DNA of 64,000 nt from Sphingomonas jinjuensis (lineage in GTDB: Bacteria; Pseudomonadota; Alphaproteobacteria; Sphingomonadales; Sphingomonadaceae), in NCBI RefSeq assembly GCF_014197105.1, contig NZ_JACIEV010000002.1, positions 62,001 to 126,000 of the forward strand, written 5' to 3'. The notes under the pieces are model-generated. The model ran no database searches and was not told the DNA's origin. It saw only the letters and a program-made list of their open reading frames with translations. A program made the translations under genes and the position numbers. How positions within the stretch are numbered: the first letter of the stretch is position 1; each line of letters starts with the position of its first letter. Shown in pieces: positions 42,371-50,898 of this stretch.

Positions 42371-43878
42371 GACGTCAATCCTTCCCGCAGCCGTGCTGCG
42401 ATCGCCGCTCGGTCGAGCTTGCCATTGGCGTTGCGCGGCAGCTCGTCGAACCAGACATAGCGTTGCGGCTGCATGAAGCTCGGCAGCTCGCCGCGCAGCC
42501 GTGCGCGCAGGCCCTCCTCGCCGGCCGCATCGCCCGCTAGCGCCACCGCGATTCCCTGGCCCAGCCGCTCGTCGGCAATGCCGACCGCCACCGCCTCGCG
42601 CGCCTCGCCGCCGGCGATCACCGCCTCCTCTATCTCCTGCGGACTGATACGGTTACCCGCCGACTTTATCATCTCGTCATCACGCCCGACGAAGCGCAAT
42701 AGCCCATCCTCGCCCTGCACCACCGTATCACCTGACCACACCCCCAGGCTGCCGTCGGGTTCGGCGCGAAACCGCTGCGCTGTCCGCTCGGCATCCTGCC
42801 AATAGCCCTTGGCGACCAGCGGGCCGGCATGGACCAGTTCCCCCGGTTCCCCGACGGCTGCTATCGTCCCGTCCTCCCGCCGCACGCTGACCTCGGCGAA
42901 GGGGATAGCCCGGCCGATCGCATCGGGATGCGCATCGACCAGCGCGGGGTCGAGATAGGTCGAACGAAACGCCTCGGTCAGCCCGTACATCGGATAGACG
43001 TCGGCATTGGGAAACCGGTCGCGCAGCCCACGCACCAGCCGCATCGTCAGCGCCCCGCCCGAATTGGTGACCCGCCGCAGCTGCCCGGCCACCGCATCGG
43101 GCCATGTCGCCTCCAGCAACTGCACCCACAGCGGCGGCACCCCCGCCAGCGTCGTCGCCCCCGTCCGCTCGACCGCCTTCACCACGTCGCGCGCGGTCAG
43201 ATAGTCGAGCGGCGCCACCGCCGCCCCCGCCGCCCAGGTCGAGAGCAACTGGTTCTGCCCATAGTCGAACGACAGCGGCAACACGCCGAGCACGTGGTCG
43301 TCGGCCGCCAGCTTCAGGTAATGCGCGACGCTGATCGCCCCCAGCCACAGGTTCGCGTGGCTCAGCATCACCCCCTTGGGCCGCCCCGTGGAACCCGAGG
43401 TATAGAGGATCGCCGCCAGCCCGTCGGGATCGGCGCTCGACCGGCCCAGCCCATCGCCCGCCAGCGGCACTGCCGCCTCGTCGATCACCGCGCACCCTTC
43501 GGGCACGTCGCCATCGGCCAGTGTCGCCACCCGCGCCGGCTGGCTGACCAGCAGCCGCGCCCCGCTATCCCCCAGGATATGCGCCACCTGCGCCCGCCGC
43601 AGCAGCGGGTTGACCGGCACATGCACCAGCCCCGCCCGCGCCGCCGCCAGCGGCATCAGGCACGCGACCCGCGTCTTGGGCAGCCACGTCGCTACCCGCT
43701 CGCCCGGCGCCAGGCCCCGCGCCGCCAGCCACGCCGCTATCGCGCCGACGGCGGCCTCGGCCTGCGCGACGGTCAACATCCCGCCGCGATCGATCAGCGC
43801 GATGGCGCCGGCCGCCCCGCGCAGGACGTGGTCGATGGGCTGGGGAACGGGATCGAGCGACACCATGGCGCGCGTCAT
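42367..43878 (-). CDS. Acyl-CoA ligase (AMP-forming), exosortase A system-associated
   Basis: This ANL-superfamily enzyme of about 503 residues activates a carboxylic acid as an acyl-adenylate. The P-loop AAILYTSGSTGRPKGVMLSH, YPMYGLTEAFRSTYLDP, the hinge FVGRDDEMIKSAGNRISPQEIEE, and the catalytic Lys in LPRNANGKLDRAAI are all present. Translation could start at 43878 (GGGGG upstream), 43866 or GTG 43902. It diverges from the acyl carrier protein gene, which probably receives the acyl group, and is followed by the PLP decarboxylase. Confidence 0.9.
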   Translation of the reverse strand: MTRAMVSLDPVPQPIDHVLRGAAGAIALIDRGGMLTVAQAEAAVGAIAAWLAARGLAPGERVATWLPKTRVACLMPLAAARAGLVHVPVNPLLRRAQVAHILGDSGARLLVSQPARVATLADGDVPEGCAVIDEAAVPLAGDGLGRSSADPDGLAAILYTSGSTGRPKGVMLSHANLWLGAISVAHYLKLAADDHVLGVLPLSFDYGQNQLLSTWAAGAAVAPLDYLTARDVVKAVERTGATTLAGVPPLWVQLLEATWPDAVAGQLRRVTNSGGALTMRLVRGLRDRFPNADVYPMYGLTEAFRSTYLDPALVDAHPDAIGRAIPFAEVSVRREDGTIAAVGEPGELVHAGPLVAKGYWQDAERTAQRFRAEPDGSLGVWSGDTVVQGEDGLLRFVGRDDEMIKSAGNRISPQEIEEAVIAGGEAREAVAVGIADERLGQGIAVALAGDAAGEEGLRARLRGELPSFMQPQRYVWFDELPRNANGKLDRAAIAARLREGLTS

Positions 43879-43950
43879 ACGCACCCCCGTTGCCGAATTC
43901 ACCCCCGCGCTCTAACGCACAGGCCTTCGCAACGATCGACGAGCTGCCGC

Positions 43951-44223
43951 TTGCTCCCCGAAACCTACCCCCAGGTCGCCACCACCGTCCGCGCCGTGCT
44001 GCGCGACACGCTCGGCCTCTCCGCCACCCGCGCCGACGCGCTGGACGACGACACCCCGCTGTTCGGCGCGATGCCCGAGATGGACTCGATGGCGGTCGCC
44101 GGTGTCCTGACCGAGATCGAGGATCGCCTCGGCATCCTGATCGAGGACGACGAGGTCGACGGCGAGATGCTCGAAACCTTCGGCGCGCTGGTCACCTTCT
44201 GCGCCGCGAAGACGCTGAGCTAG
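43951..44223 (+). CDS. Acyl carrier protein
   Basis: This 90-residue acidic four-helix protein carries the phosphopantetheine serine in MPEMDSMAVAGVLTEIEDR. The flanking LGILIEDDEVDGEMLETFGALVTF matches carrier proteins of the exosortase-A trio. The start is uncertain: TTG at 43951 is proposed, because no ATG precedes the conserved region. It diverges from the acyl-CoA ligase, its probable partner. It is not the fatty-acid AcpP, which has a DSLD motif. Confidence 0.83.
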   Translation: MLPETYPQVATTVRAVLRDTLGLSATRADALDDDTPLFGAMPEMDSMAVAGVLTEIEDRLGILIEDDEVDGEMLETFGALVTFCAAKTLS

Positions 44224-44234
44224 TTCCCCGAAAA

Positions 44235-44315
44235 CCGTCACGCTGAACTTGTTTCAGCATCTCCTCACGACGGCGCGATACGGCAAGAGATCCTGAACCG
44301 AGTTCAGGATGACGG
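44235..44315. repeat. Dispersed palindromic repeat, family A, copy 3
   Basis: Opens CCGTCACGCTGAACTTGTTT with CAGCATC and closes GATCCTGAACCGAGTTCAGG with ATGACGG. It lies between the converging acyl carrier protein and trxB genes, like the copy at 19043-19125. Confidence 0.8.
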
Positions 44316-44324
44316 TGCCGTGGC

Positions 44325-45293
44325 CTACTCCGCCGCCTCGGCCATCTCTTGGAACTCCATCTCCGCCAGGAAGCGCTCGGCATCCAGCGCCGCCATGCAG
44401 CCCGTCCCTGCCGCCGTCACCGCCTGGCGATACACCTTGTCCTGAACGTCGCCGCACGCGAAGACGCCCGGCACGCTGGTGCGGGTCGAGCCGATCTCGA
44501 CGCTGACATAGCCGTCGTCGTCGAGCGCGAGATGCCCGCGGAACAGCTCGGTCGCCGGATGGTGCCCGATCGCGACGAAGCCGCCATCGACGTCGATCCG
44601 CGAATGCTCGCCGGTGACGGTATCCTCCAGCTCCAGCGCGACGAGACCCGCGTTGCCGCCGCCGTCGACGAACTCGCGCACTTCCTTGTTCCACAGCACC
44701 GTAATGCCCGGATGCGCGAACAGCCGCTCCTGCAGGATGCGCTCGGCGCGCAGCGAATCGCGGCGGTGGATCAGCGTCACGTCGTCGCTGTGGTTAGTCA
44801 GGTACAGCGCCTCCTCGACCGCGGTATTGCCGCCGCCGATCACCGCCACCTTCTTGCCGCGATAGAAGAATCCGTCGCACGTCGCGCAGGCGCTGACGCC
44901 CTTACCCTTCATCGCGTCCTCGCTTTCGAGGCCCAGCCACTTCGCCTGCGCCCCGGTCGCGATCACCAGCACATCGCCGAGATACGTGTCGCCGCCATCG
45001 CCGACCAGCCGGAACGGCCGCTGCGTCAGGTCGACCTCGGTGATCGTGTCCCACATCATGGTGGTGCCGACGTGCTCGGCCTGTTTCTGCATCTGCTCCA
45101 TCAGCCAGGGGCCCTGGATGACGTCGGCGAAGCCCGGGTAATTCTCGACGTCGGTCGTCGTCGTCAGCTGGCCGCCGGGCTGGATGCCCTGGACGACGAT
45201 CGGCTTCATCCCCGCGCGCGCGCCATAGATCGCGGCGGACAGCCCCGCCGGCCCCGAACCGAGGACGAGCATGCGGGTGTGATGGGTGGTCAT
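44325..45293 (-). CDS. trxB: Thioredoxin-disulfide reductase
   Basis: This FAD flavoenzyme reduces thioredoxin with NADPH. The 322-residue protein has the FAD motif VLGSGPAGLSAAIYGARAG, the redox pair in GVSACATCDGFFYRG, the NADPH motif VAVIGGGNTAVEEALYL and the C-terminal GVFACGDVQDKVYRQAVTAAGTGC. All parts are in order and of standard length. It appears monocistronic: a family A repeat lies at its 3' side and a small membrane protein gene upstream. Confidence 0.96.
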   Translation of the reverse strand: MTTHHTRMLVLGSGPAGLSAAIYGARAGMKPIVVQGIQPGGQLTTTTDVENYPGFADVIQGPWLMEQMQKQAEHVGTTMMWDTITEVDLTQRPFRLVGDGGDTYLGDVLVIATGAQAKWLGLESEDAMKGKGVSACATCDGFFYRGKKVAVIGGGNTAVEEALYLTNHSDDVTLIHRRDSLRAERILQERLFAHPGITVLWNKEVREFVDGGGNAGLVALELEDTVTGEHSRIDVDGGFVAIGHHPATELFRGHLALDDDGYVSVEIGSTRTSVPGVFACGDVQDKVYRQAVTAAGTGCMAALDAERFLAEMEFQEMAEAAE

Positions 45294-45365
45294 GGCAACG
45301 GCAACCTTCGTGGGAGTCGGCAGCCGATCTAGGATAGATGAGGCGGAATTTGAACCGTCAGCCGA

Positions 45366-45641
45366 TCAGCCCAGATGCCAGATGTTCGCACCCCAGGCGC
45401 GCGTCGTCGCGGCGTCGTCGTTCAGGCGATTGACCGCGGCGCGCCAGTAATAGCTGTTCCAGATTGTCGCATCGACCATCGCGAACGCGAGCACCGCCGC
45501 GATCGTCGGCGCCACGATATTGCGCGATCGCGCGCGATACCTCCGCCGCTCACCCTGACGCCGCTCGGGCCCCGTGTAATTGGGATCGATCGCCTGCCGG
45601 CGTTCCATCAACCGTCGCTCGTCACCCCAATGGTAATCCAT
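45366..45641 (-). CDS. Small Arg-rich protein with one membrane helix
   Basis: This 91-residue protein has a very basic N-terminal half (YTGPERRQGERRRYRARSRN) followed by one hydrophobic helix (IVAPTIAAVLAFAMVDATIW) and a short C-terminal tail. GPERRxGxRR is a motif common in alphaproteobacterial PilZ-like and small membrane proteins; function unknown. The ATG at 45641 follows GAGAG at proper spacing. It is the last clearly chromosomal gene before the integrated element. Confidence 0.7.
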   Translation of the reverse strand: MDYHWGDERRLMERRQAIDPNYTGPERRQGERRRYRARSRNIVAPTIAAVLAFAMVDATIWNSYYWRAAVNRLNDDAATTRAWGANIWHLG

Positions 45642-45975
45642 CACGATCTCTCGCCCATGCAAGAGAACCGGCTAGCAGCCAGGGTGTTAACGAGTGGTAT
45701 AGAGGGGATGTCCGCACGCCGGCGTACCGCCGCGGCGAAGGATGGTAGCGGAGGAATGCTACACCCGACATCATCCGGTCAAGACACTTAAGGTTTGACG
45801 ACTTGGGCCGCTGCGCGCGGCCCGCCTTCGACATCGTTAGCGAGGATCCGCGCTCCGCCGTAAGCGCGGCTCGCCTGCTCAACAGCACCGTCATCACGCC
45901 AGCGCGCGACTGAGACCTGTGTCTCGGCCGGCGCTTTTGTGCGCCCATCGACCTTCCCGCCCGGGGGCCGAAACG
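45642..45975. other. Junction between chromosome and integrated element
   Basis: A 334-bp gap without a supported gene. A short hairpin (GAGAC-CTGT-GTCTC, 45912-45925) precedes GGCCGGCGCTTTTG and the HTH/Rep-like gene. One end of the element may lie here, but no tRNA gene, direct repeat or other attachment site could be recognised. Confidence 0.4.
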
Positions 45976-46842
45976 ATGTCGTTTACCCATTCGACCGAGG
46001 CAAAGAATGCCCGGCTCGCGAAGCAGCTCCAAAAGAAGCTCGCCGCCCATTTCACCGGCCGCAAGCGCGGCCCCAACCCCGAGGTTCGTCGGGACAGCTA
46101 CGATCACGAGGATCCGCGCGCGAAGCCGTGGCGCAGGATCGAGGATGGCTCGGTCGGCGCCGGCCTGGCGCACCGCGAGGCGCTGATCCAGGCAGCCGAG
46201 GAGCTGTACCGCGAGCAGTGGCGCGACATGCCGCTGCGCGAAATACGCGAGGCGCGGGCGCAGCGCGCGGCGCTGGCCGACGAGCTGGAGGGCCTGGTCG
46301 CCGGCGGCGCCGCGCCGATCGGCCGGCCGGCGACGCTGCGCCAGGCTATCGCCAGGCTCGACGCCTTCCTCGATCGCGCACGGGCTCGGCTGCGGCGCAC
46401 CGACCTGACGGTGTTGCGCGGGCTGCTGCGACACCTCGAGTTCGCGACCGGCCGGCTGTTCCCCTCGATCGAGACGATCGCGGCCGAGGCGGGGTGCCAC
46501 CGCAACAGCGTCGTCGCGGCGCTCAGGCGACTGAAGGCGCACGGCTTCGTCGCCTGGGTGCGCCGGTCGATCGCGACGGGCAACGACGGCGCCTTCGCGC
46601 CCCAGCGCGAGCAGACGTCGAACGCCTATTACTTCGACCACCAGCGCCGGATGGCCTCGCGCACCTTCCAGCGCTTCAAGCAGCTGCTCGTGGCCAAGCT
46701 GCGGCGGCTGGGCCGCGTGCCGGCCACGGTGAGGCCGGACGGGCCGCGGACCCCGGCCGATCCCGGCCTGGTCGATGTGCTCTCCCGTTTGGGGGAGGCC
46801 ATCGAGGCGCGCGCCGCCCTCGCCGCCAACGCGAGTACATAG
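45976..46842 (+). CDS. HTH-domain, Rep-like protein of the mobile element
   Basis: This 288-residue basic protein has a winged-HTH-like segment in its centre: LFPSIETIAAEAGCHRNSVV followed by AALRRLKAHGFVAWVRRS. Ahead of it is a long helical region, behind it an Arg/Lys-rich part ending in an Ala-rich helix. This resembles plasmid or phage replication initiators and helix-turn-helix proteins found beside integrases in sphingomonads. Replication initiation is inferred, not shown. It is divergent in direction from the integrase, and two hairpins follow it. Confidence 0.65.
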   Translation: MSFTHSTEAKNARLAKQLQKKLAAHFTGRKRGPNPEVRRDSYDHEDPRAKPWRRIEDGSVGAGLAHREALIQAAEELYREQWRDMPLREIREARAQRAALADELEGLVAGGAAPIGRPATLRQAIARLDAFLDRARARLRRTDLTVLRGLLRHLEFATGRLFPSIETIAAEAGCHRNSVVAALRRLKAHGFVAWVRRSIATGNDGAFAPQREQTSNAYYFDHQRRMASRTFQRFKQLLVAKLRRLGRVPATVRPDGPRTPADPGLVDVLSRLGEAIEARAALAANAST

Positions 46843-46883
46843 AATGTGCTCTATCCGCCCTCAGGATCGAAGGAATAAGGAAC

Positions 46884-46904
46884 GGTCTCGCTGAACGCGA
46901 GACC
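46884..46904 (+). terminator. Hairpin downstream of the Rep-like gene
   Basis: GGTCTCG and CGAGACC form a 7-bp stem with a 7-base loop, 42 bp past the stop codon, followed by GGCGTGAGTTTGTT. A likely terminator. Confidence 0.55.
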
Positions 46905-46954
46905 GGCGTGAGTTTGTTCTCCCCCCACGCCGCACCGACGGCCCCCGTCCTCAC

Positions 46955-46979
46955 CCGACAGCCAAGACCCGGCTGTCGG
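46955..46979. terminator. Hairpin between the Rep-like and integrase genes
   Basis: A perfect 9-bp stem CCGACAGCC/GGCTGTCGG with a 7-base loop, about 95 bp beyond the integrase stop codon. No T tract. It may be a bidirectional terminator or part of the integration region. Confidence 0.4.
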
Positions 46980-47073
46980 AACGTGGCGGCTTGCGCCGCC
47001 CCGGGCTGCCTGAGGGGGGAGTGGCGGCGGATTGCGGTCCCCTCCCCGTCGGCGGCGCGCACGCGGCGACGGA

Positions 47074-48267
47074 TCACGGCGCGGTCAGGATCTCGCCCCA
47101 CGCCTCGAAAAGGCGACGCCGGGCGGCGAGCTGCTCCGACCGGTTGTACGCGGCCTCGACCTTGTCCTTCGCCGCGTGCGCCAGCGCGCGGTCGATCGTC
47201 GCGCGCTCGGCCGGGAACCGCTCGTTGAGGATCGTCGAGAAGCTCGCCCGCCAGCCGTGGGGCACGTGCCGGCCGGCGAAGCCCGCGCGATCGTAGAGCG
47301 CGCCGATCGCCGCCTCGCCGATCGGTGCGTCGTCGTCGCGGCCGGGAAAGATGTGCATCGTGGGAATGCAGGTCCGTGACGCCCGCGCCTCGCGCAGGAC
47401 CGCGACCGCCGCCGGCGAGAGCGGCACCAGGTGGTCGTTGTCGGCACTGAGCTTCTTCGCCGCGCCGAGCTTCATGTGCGCCGCCGGCACCCTCCAGAGC
47501 GGCGCCGGGCCGTCGAGCTCCTCGATCTCGAGCCACCGGGCGTGGCGGACCGCCGCCAGGCGCACCGCGGTCAGCGCGAGGAAGCGCGACGCCAGCGTCA
47601 CCGCCTGCGCCGCGTCGAGCTGGTCGACCGCGGCGAGCAGCCGCCGCACCTCGGCGGGATCGACGATCGCGGGGTGGCCGCGCTGTGGCGCAGGCGGCTG
47701 GAGCGCCTTGCCGATCACCGCGGCCGGGTCGGCGTCGATCAGCCCCTCGCCCATCGCGAAGACGAACACCGCCGAGATCCGCTGGCGAACCCGCCGCGCG
47801 GTTTCGAAGCAGCCGCGCTGCTCGACCCGGCGCAGCGCATTGAGCACCACCGGCGCGGTGATCGCGGCGATCGGCATCGCGCCGATGACGGGGAAGATGT
47901 CGCGCTCGAGGCTGGCGAGGACGTCGGCCGCGTGGACCGCGCTCCACCGGCCCGCCATCAGCGCGTGCCAGCGCCGGGCGGTCGCTGCGAAGTCGCGCGT
48001 CGGCGCCGCCTCGCGGAAGCGGGCGCGCGGATCCTCGCCGCGGTCGAGCAGCGCGCGGGCGCGGGCGCCGCTCGCCCGCGCCTCGTCGATCGACACGTCG
48101 GGCCAGGCGCCGATCGTCAGCAGCTGCTCGCGACCGCCGAAGCGAAAGCGCAGCCGCCACGACTTGTGGCCGCTCGGAGCGACGAACAGGTGGAGGCCGG
48201 CGCCGTCGGTCAGCTTGTAGCCGGCGGCGCGCGGCCGCGCGCGGCGCACGTCGTTGATCGTGAGCAT
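47074..48267 (-). CDS. Tyrosine recombinase/integrase, P4 type
   Basis: This site-specific recombinase integrates and excises the element. The 397-residue protein has the N-terminal arm-binding DUF4102-like domain (LTDGAGLHLFVAPSGHKSWRLRFRF), a core-binding domain, and the catalytic domain. Catalytic residues visible are Arg in LTAVRLAAVRHARW, His-x-x-Arg in VPHGWRASFSTIL, and Tyr in KVEAAYNRSEQ. The usual GE after the first Arg is replaced (RLAAVRHARW), so activity is not certain. Its position suggests the attachment site is close by, within 45.6-48.4 kb. Confidence 0.9.
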   Translation of the reverse strand: MLTINDVRRARPRAAGYKLTDGAGLHLFVAPSGHKSWRLRFRFGGREQLLTIGAWPDVSIDEARASGARARALLDRGEDPRARFREAAPTRDFAATARRWHALMAGRWSAVHAADVLASLERDIFPVIGAMPIAAITAPVVLNALRRVEQRGCFETARRVRQRISAVFVFAMGEGLIDADPAAVIGKALQPPAPQRGHPAIVDPAEVRRLLAAVDQLDAAQAVTLASRFLALTAVRLAAVRHARWLEIEELDGPAPLWRVPAAHMKLGAAKKLSADNDHLVPLSPAAVAVLREARASRTCIPTMHIFPGRDDDAPIGEAAIGALYDRAGFAGRHVPHGWRASFSTILNERFPAERATIDRALAHAAKDKVEAAYNRSEQLAARRRLFEAWGEILTAP

Positions 48268-48387
48268 CGTTTCATCCGATGGTGGGAGGGAGGGTTCGCG
48301 CCGACGGTCGCGGCCGGCGGATCAGCGCGCGCCGCGACGTTGACCCAGGTTTCTTGTCTGCTGCAGCGATCGCTCTAGGCTGGGCCG

Positions 48388-48573
48388 ATGGACGAGCCTC
48401 TTGCCCTTGCGATCATCCACCTTCGCCGGTTCCGCGCGACGTTCAACGCGGGCGAGCTGGTCGACGAGGAGAGCGGCCTTACCGCCGACGACTTCGACCG
48501 GATCTTCGAGGCGCTGCGCGTGCCGCTCGATCCGGCGGCGATCGCCACGCCGGCCGGCGACGACGCCGGCTGA
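48388..48573 (+). CDS. Small acidic hypothetical protein, 61 aa
   Basis: This 61-residue acidic protein contains MDEPLALAIIHLRRFRATFN followed by ADDFDRIFEALRVPLDP. No family was recognised. It lies just before the SRAP-domain gene on the same strand, three bases apart, so the two are probably co-translated. Function unknown. Confidence 0.6.
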   Translation: MDEPLALAIIHLRRFRATFNAGELVDEESGLTADDFDRIFEALRVPLDPAAIATPAGDDAG

Positions 48574-48576
48574 GCG

Positions 48577-49206
48577 GTGTGCAACCGCGCCCGCCTTGCC
48601 GCTGAACCGGAGACGCTGTTCGAGCGGTTCGGCGGTAGGTGGCTGACCGACAGGCCGCGCGACAACCGCTTCAACCCTGTCGAACTGCGCCCCGAGGAGC
48701 GCGCCTACGTCGTGCGCGAGGAGGAAGGGCGACGGGGCGTCGACGTGATGGGCTGGGACGTCCTGGGTGGCCAAGCCAAGTGGGCGATGACCAACGTCCG
48801 CAACCTGGCATTGCCGCAGTGGACCCGGCTCGCCGAGCGGCCTGAAAACCGCTGCCTCGTCCCGCTGACCGAGTTCTGCGAATTCACACCCGAGCGCCAC
48901 GACCTCGGCGACGGCAAAAAGCCGCTGAAGGGCGAGATGTGGTTCAGCGTGGTCGACCAGCCGGTCTTCGCCGTCGCCGGCTTCTGGCAGCGCACCGTCG
49001 CGGGCAACGGCTTCGCGATGGTCACCTGCGACGCCAACGAGCTGGTCGAGCCGATCCACCCCAAGGCGATGATCACGATCCTGCACCCCGACGACTGGTC
49101 TACCTGGCTGACGGGATCGTTCGACGAGGTGCGGCGACTGCAGTGTCCCTACCCGGCCGACCAGATGACGGTGCGCGGGCCGGTGTTTCCGACGCGGGGG
49201 CGGTGA
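48577..49206 (+). CDS. SRAP domain protein (HMCES/YedK-like, SOS response-associated)
   Basis: SRAP proteins crosslink to abasic sites in single-stranded DNA to shield them. The 209-residue protein starts with GTG, giving VCNRARLAAEPETLFERF. After removal of residue 1 this leaves the catalytic Cys at the N terminus. The DNA-contact segment AMTNVRNLALPQW, Glu in PLTEFCEFTP and His in IHPKAMITIL match the conserved active-site pieces. Carriage by a prophage-like element is common and may help repair or evade host SOS. Confidence 0.88.
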   Translation: MCNRARLAAEPETLFERFGGRWLTDRPRDNRFNPVELRPEERAYVVREEEGRRGVDVMGWDVLGGQAKWAMTNVRNLALPQWTRLAERPENRCLVPLTEFCEFTPERHDLGDGKKPLKGEMWFSVVDQPVFAVAGFWQRTVAGNGFAMVTCDANELVEPIHPKAMITILHPDDWSTWLTGSFDEVRRLQCPYPADQMTVRGPVFPTRGR

Positions 49207-49270
49207 TCGGCACGTTGGCCACTAGGAACACCCTGCCCTAGTTCCGGGCCGCCTCAATTTCCGTCCGCGA

Positions 49271-49555
49271 TCAGGCTTTCCGAAAGGCTGCTACCGCAAC
49301 ACCAGCTGGGAAACCTTGGACCAGCGCCTTGCCCCTGAAAAGAGCTTCGCTACCACCGGGACCGACCGCCGCTCCCGTCGGATCGACCCACAAGACGAAC
49401 GATGAATCTGCGACTGTGCCGTCGTCGAAACTAACGATCGTTGCTGCGTCTTTCACCGCGATCGCCTTAGCCTCGTAACCGACAGCCTCTGTGTTCCTGA
49501 TCTCTCGCTCCAGGCCGAACATTGTTAGCCGCTTGTTGAAAGGAATATCGGGCAT
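49271..49555 (-). CDS. Hypothetical protein, 94 aa (cargo)
   Basis: This 94-residue soluble protein has MPDIPFNKRLTMFGLEREIR and FDDGTVADSSFVLWVDPTGA, a pattern suggesting a small beta-rich fold. No family was recognised. It starts at 49555, sharing one base with the stop of the upstream lipoprotein gene (TGATG). Base composition is visibly richer in A/T than the surrounding chromosome, fitting recently acquired DNA. Confidence 0.6.
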   Translation of the reverse strand: MPDIPFNKRLTMFGLEREIRNTEAVGYEAKAIAVKDAATIVSFDDGTVADSSFVLWVDPTGAAVGPGGSEALFRGKALVQGFPAGVAVAAFRKA

Positions 49556-50472
49556 CAGATCGTACTCCCCCACGGCTCGGCTTTCGCTGCAGCAATGATT
49601 GCATCGAGCTCCTTGTTTGAGCAAATGTCACTTACGAGCCTGTCTCGGATACGCTGCAGGACGTCCGCGGGGGTTCCAGTGACGTCTTTAACGCCGGCGA
49701 TAGTCGCCAAACCGTCCAACTCAGTCCGCTTGTTCGCGGAAGCCAGACCTTTCGCGAAACGAAAAATCCGACTGTTTCCCGCGACGCGATCCTCCCCGGT
49801 CGAGCAGGCCTCCTTCGCGAGATTGTACGTCTTTTCTGCCTCGCTGCGTGTGCTCGAGGCAGCCGCTACCACCTCTCCGACCGCTACATCGATAGACGGC
49901 GTTATCTCAAGATCGCTGAGGTCGCTGAAGGCAGTCTGAAGTGGGTAATCCGCTGCCGACTTTTTAAGATTCTCTGCAATCCGAGTCTTTACCTTTAGGC
50001 GCGCGGTATCCATCGCTGCGACGATCGCTGGCAAGGTTTTCTCGAAGTAAAGGTTTTTGTCGACCGCAAACTTGGTGCCTGCAAACAACGCTGCCGCAGC
50101 AGACAGCCGGCTTGCGATCATCTTCTTCGCAATAGCAGCACCGGTCGTTAGACCAAGCACTGCAACATCAAAGCCAAAAGAGGATCCCCTGCCTTCGGAC
50201 GAAAGCTGCGCTCGAAAGTCTGCGTAACGCGCATCAATTGCGCCCATGTTCGTCTGAACGACCATGTCACGATACTGACGCTGGTCCATCCCACCGCGCT
50301 CCGCGTCCTCATCCATAAAAATTGGGATGGTAGTCGCGGGACTGTATTGAGCAGCAAGCGCTACCGCGGTCTTCGTCGGAATGACCCGCTCAGGCACGCC
50401 TCGTACAGTTGCACAGCTGGCAAGCGGGACTGCCAACATGGCCAAGCATGCAGATAAAGGTTCCGACCGCAT
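49555..50472 (-). CDS. Hypothetical lipoprotein (cargo)
   Basis: This 305-residue protein has a lipoprotein signal peptide (MRSEPLSACLAMLAVPLASC), giving Cys20 as the lipid anchor site. The mature part is mostly helical (VVAAMDTARLKVKTRIAENLK, VVAAASSTRSEAEKTYNLAKE) with a hydrophobic stretch VAVLGLTTGAAIAKKMIASRL. No family was recognised. It leads a two-gene unit with the 94-aa protein. The ATG at 50472 follows GGGGGATCGGGG. Its more A/T-rich composition and its place in the element mark it as cargo; a role in surface exclusion is only a guess. Confidence 0.7.
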   Translation of the reverse strand: MRSEPLSACLAMLAVPLASCATVRGVPERVIPTKTAVALAAQYSPATTIPIFMDEDAERGGMDQRQYRDMVVQTNMGAIDARYADFRAQLSSEGRGSSFGFDVAVLGLTTGAAIAKKMIASRLSAAAALFAGTKFAVDKNLYFEKTLPAIVAAMDTARLKVKTRIAENLKKSAADYPLQTAFSDLSDLEITPSIDVAVGEVVAAASSTRSEAEKTYNLAKEACSTGEDRVAGNSRIFRFAKGLASANKRTELDGLATIAGVKDVTGTPADVLQRIRDRLVSDICSNKELDAIIAAAKAEPWGSTI

Positions 50473-50753
50473 CCCCGATCCCCCGAGTCGCTTCCAGAAC
50501 AGAGGACCACGCCAGCGGAAACTTAACAACCCAATTTTTTTGATTTGCCTGAAGCTGTGAAGACATCCGCAACTGGAGCACTGAAGAGCTGCAAATCGAC
50601 AGACACTCGCCGCGTAATAAGCGACACCCGTTCGCCTGGTCAGTAATGTGCGATTGGCTCTATCAAGTTACCCCGCTGGCGGACACGGCGAGCCGGAGAC
50701 ACCCTCCGCCCTGGTCGAGCGAAAGGCGCAGATTTGCGTCGATCGGAGGAACG

Positions 50754-50779
50754 TCGGCCGGGGTTGATACCCCGACCGA
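50754..50779 (-). terminator. Hairpin after the ORF remnant
   Basis: TCGG-C-CGGGGT, loop TGAT, ACCCCG-A-CCGA forms a 10-bp stem with one mismatch. It begins 6 bp past the stop of the remnant ORF on the minus strand, which suggests the remnant once was the end of a transcribed gene. Confidence 0.5.
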
Positions 50780-50784
50780 TACCC

Positions 50785-50898
50785 TCATCCGCTTGAGATA
50801 ATCAGGTCGCGCGCGGCGGTCGCCTTGCTGCTGACGCGATAGCTGACGTCGACTTCCGTCTGGTTAAAGCGGGTGAAGACCGCGCGGATCTCCGGCAT
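50785..50898 (-). pseudogene. Remnant ORF (C-terminal fragment)
   Basis: A 37-codon open frame reads MPEIRAVFTRFNQTEVDVSY and ends ATAARDLIISSG. The frame is open nine or more codons further upstream (QQLLRAVVQR) until a TAA. Composition and codon pattern look protein-like and a terminator hairpin follows directly, so it is read as the 3' end of a broken gene. The parent family was not recognised. Confidence 0.35.
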
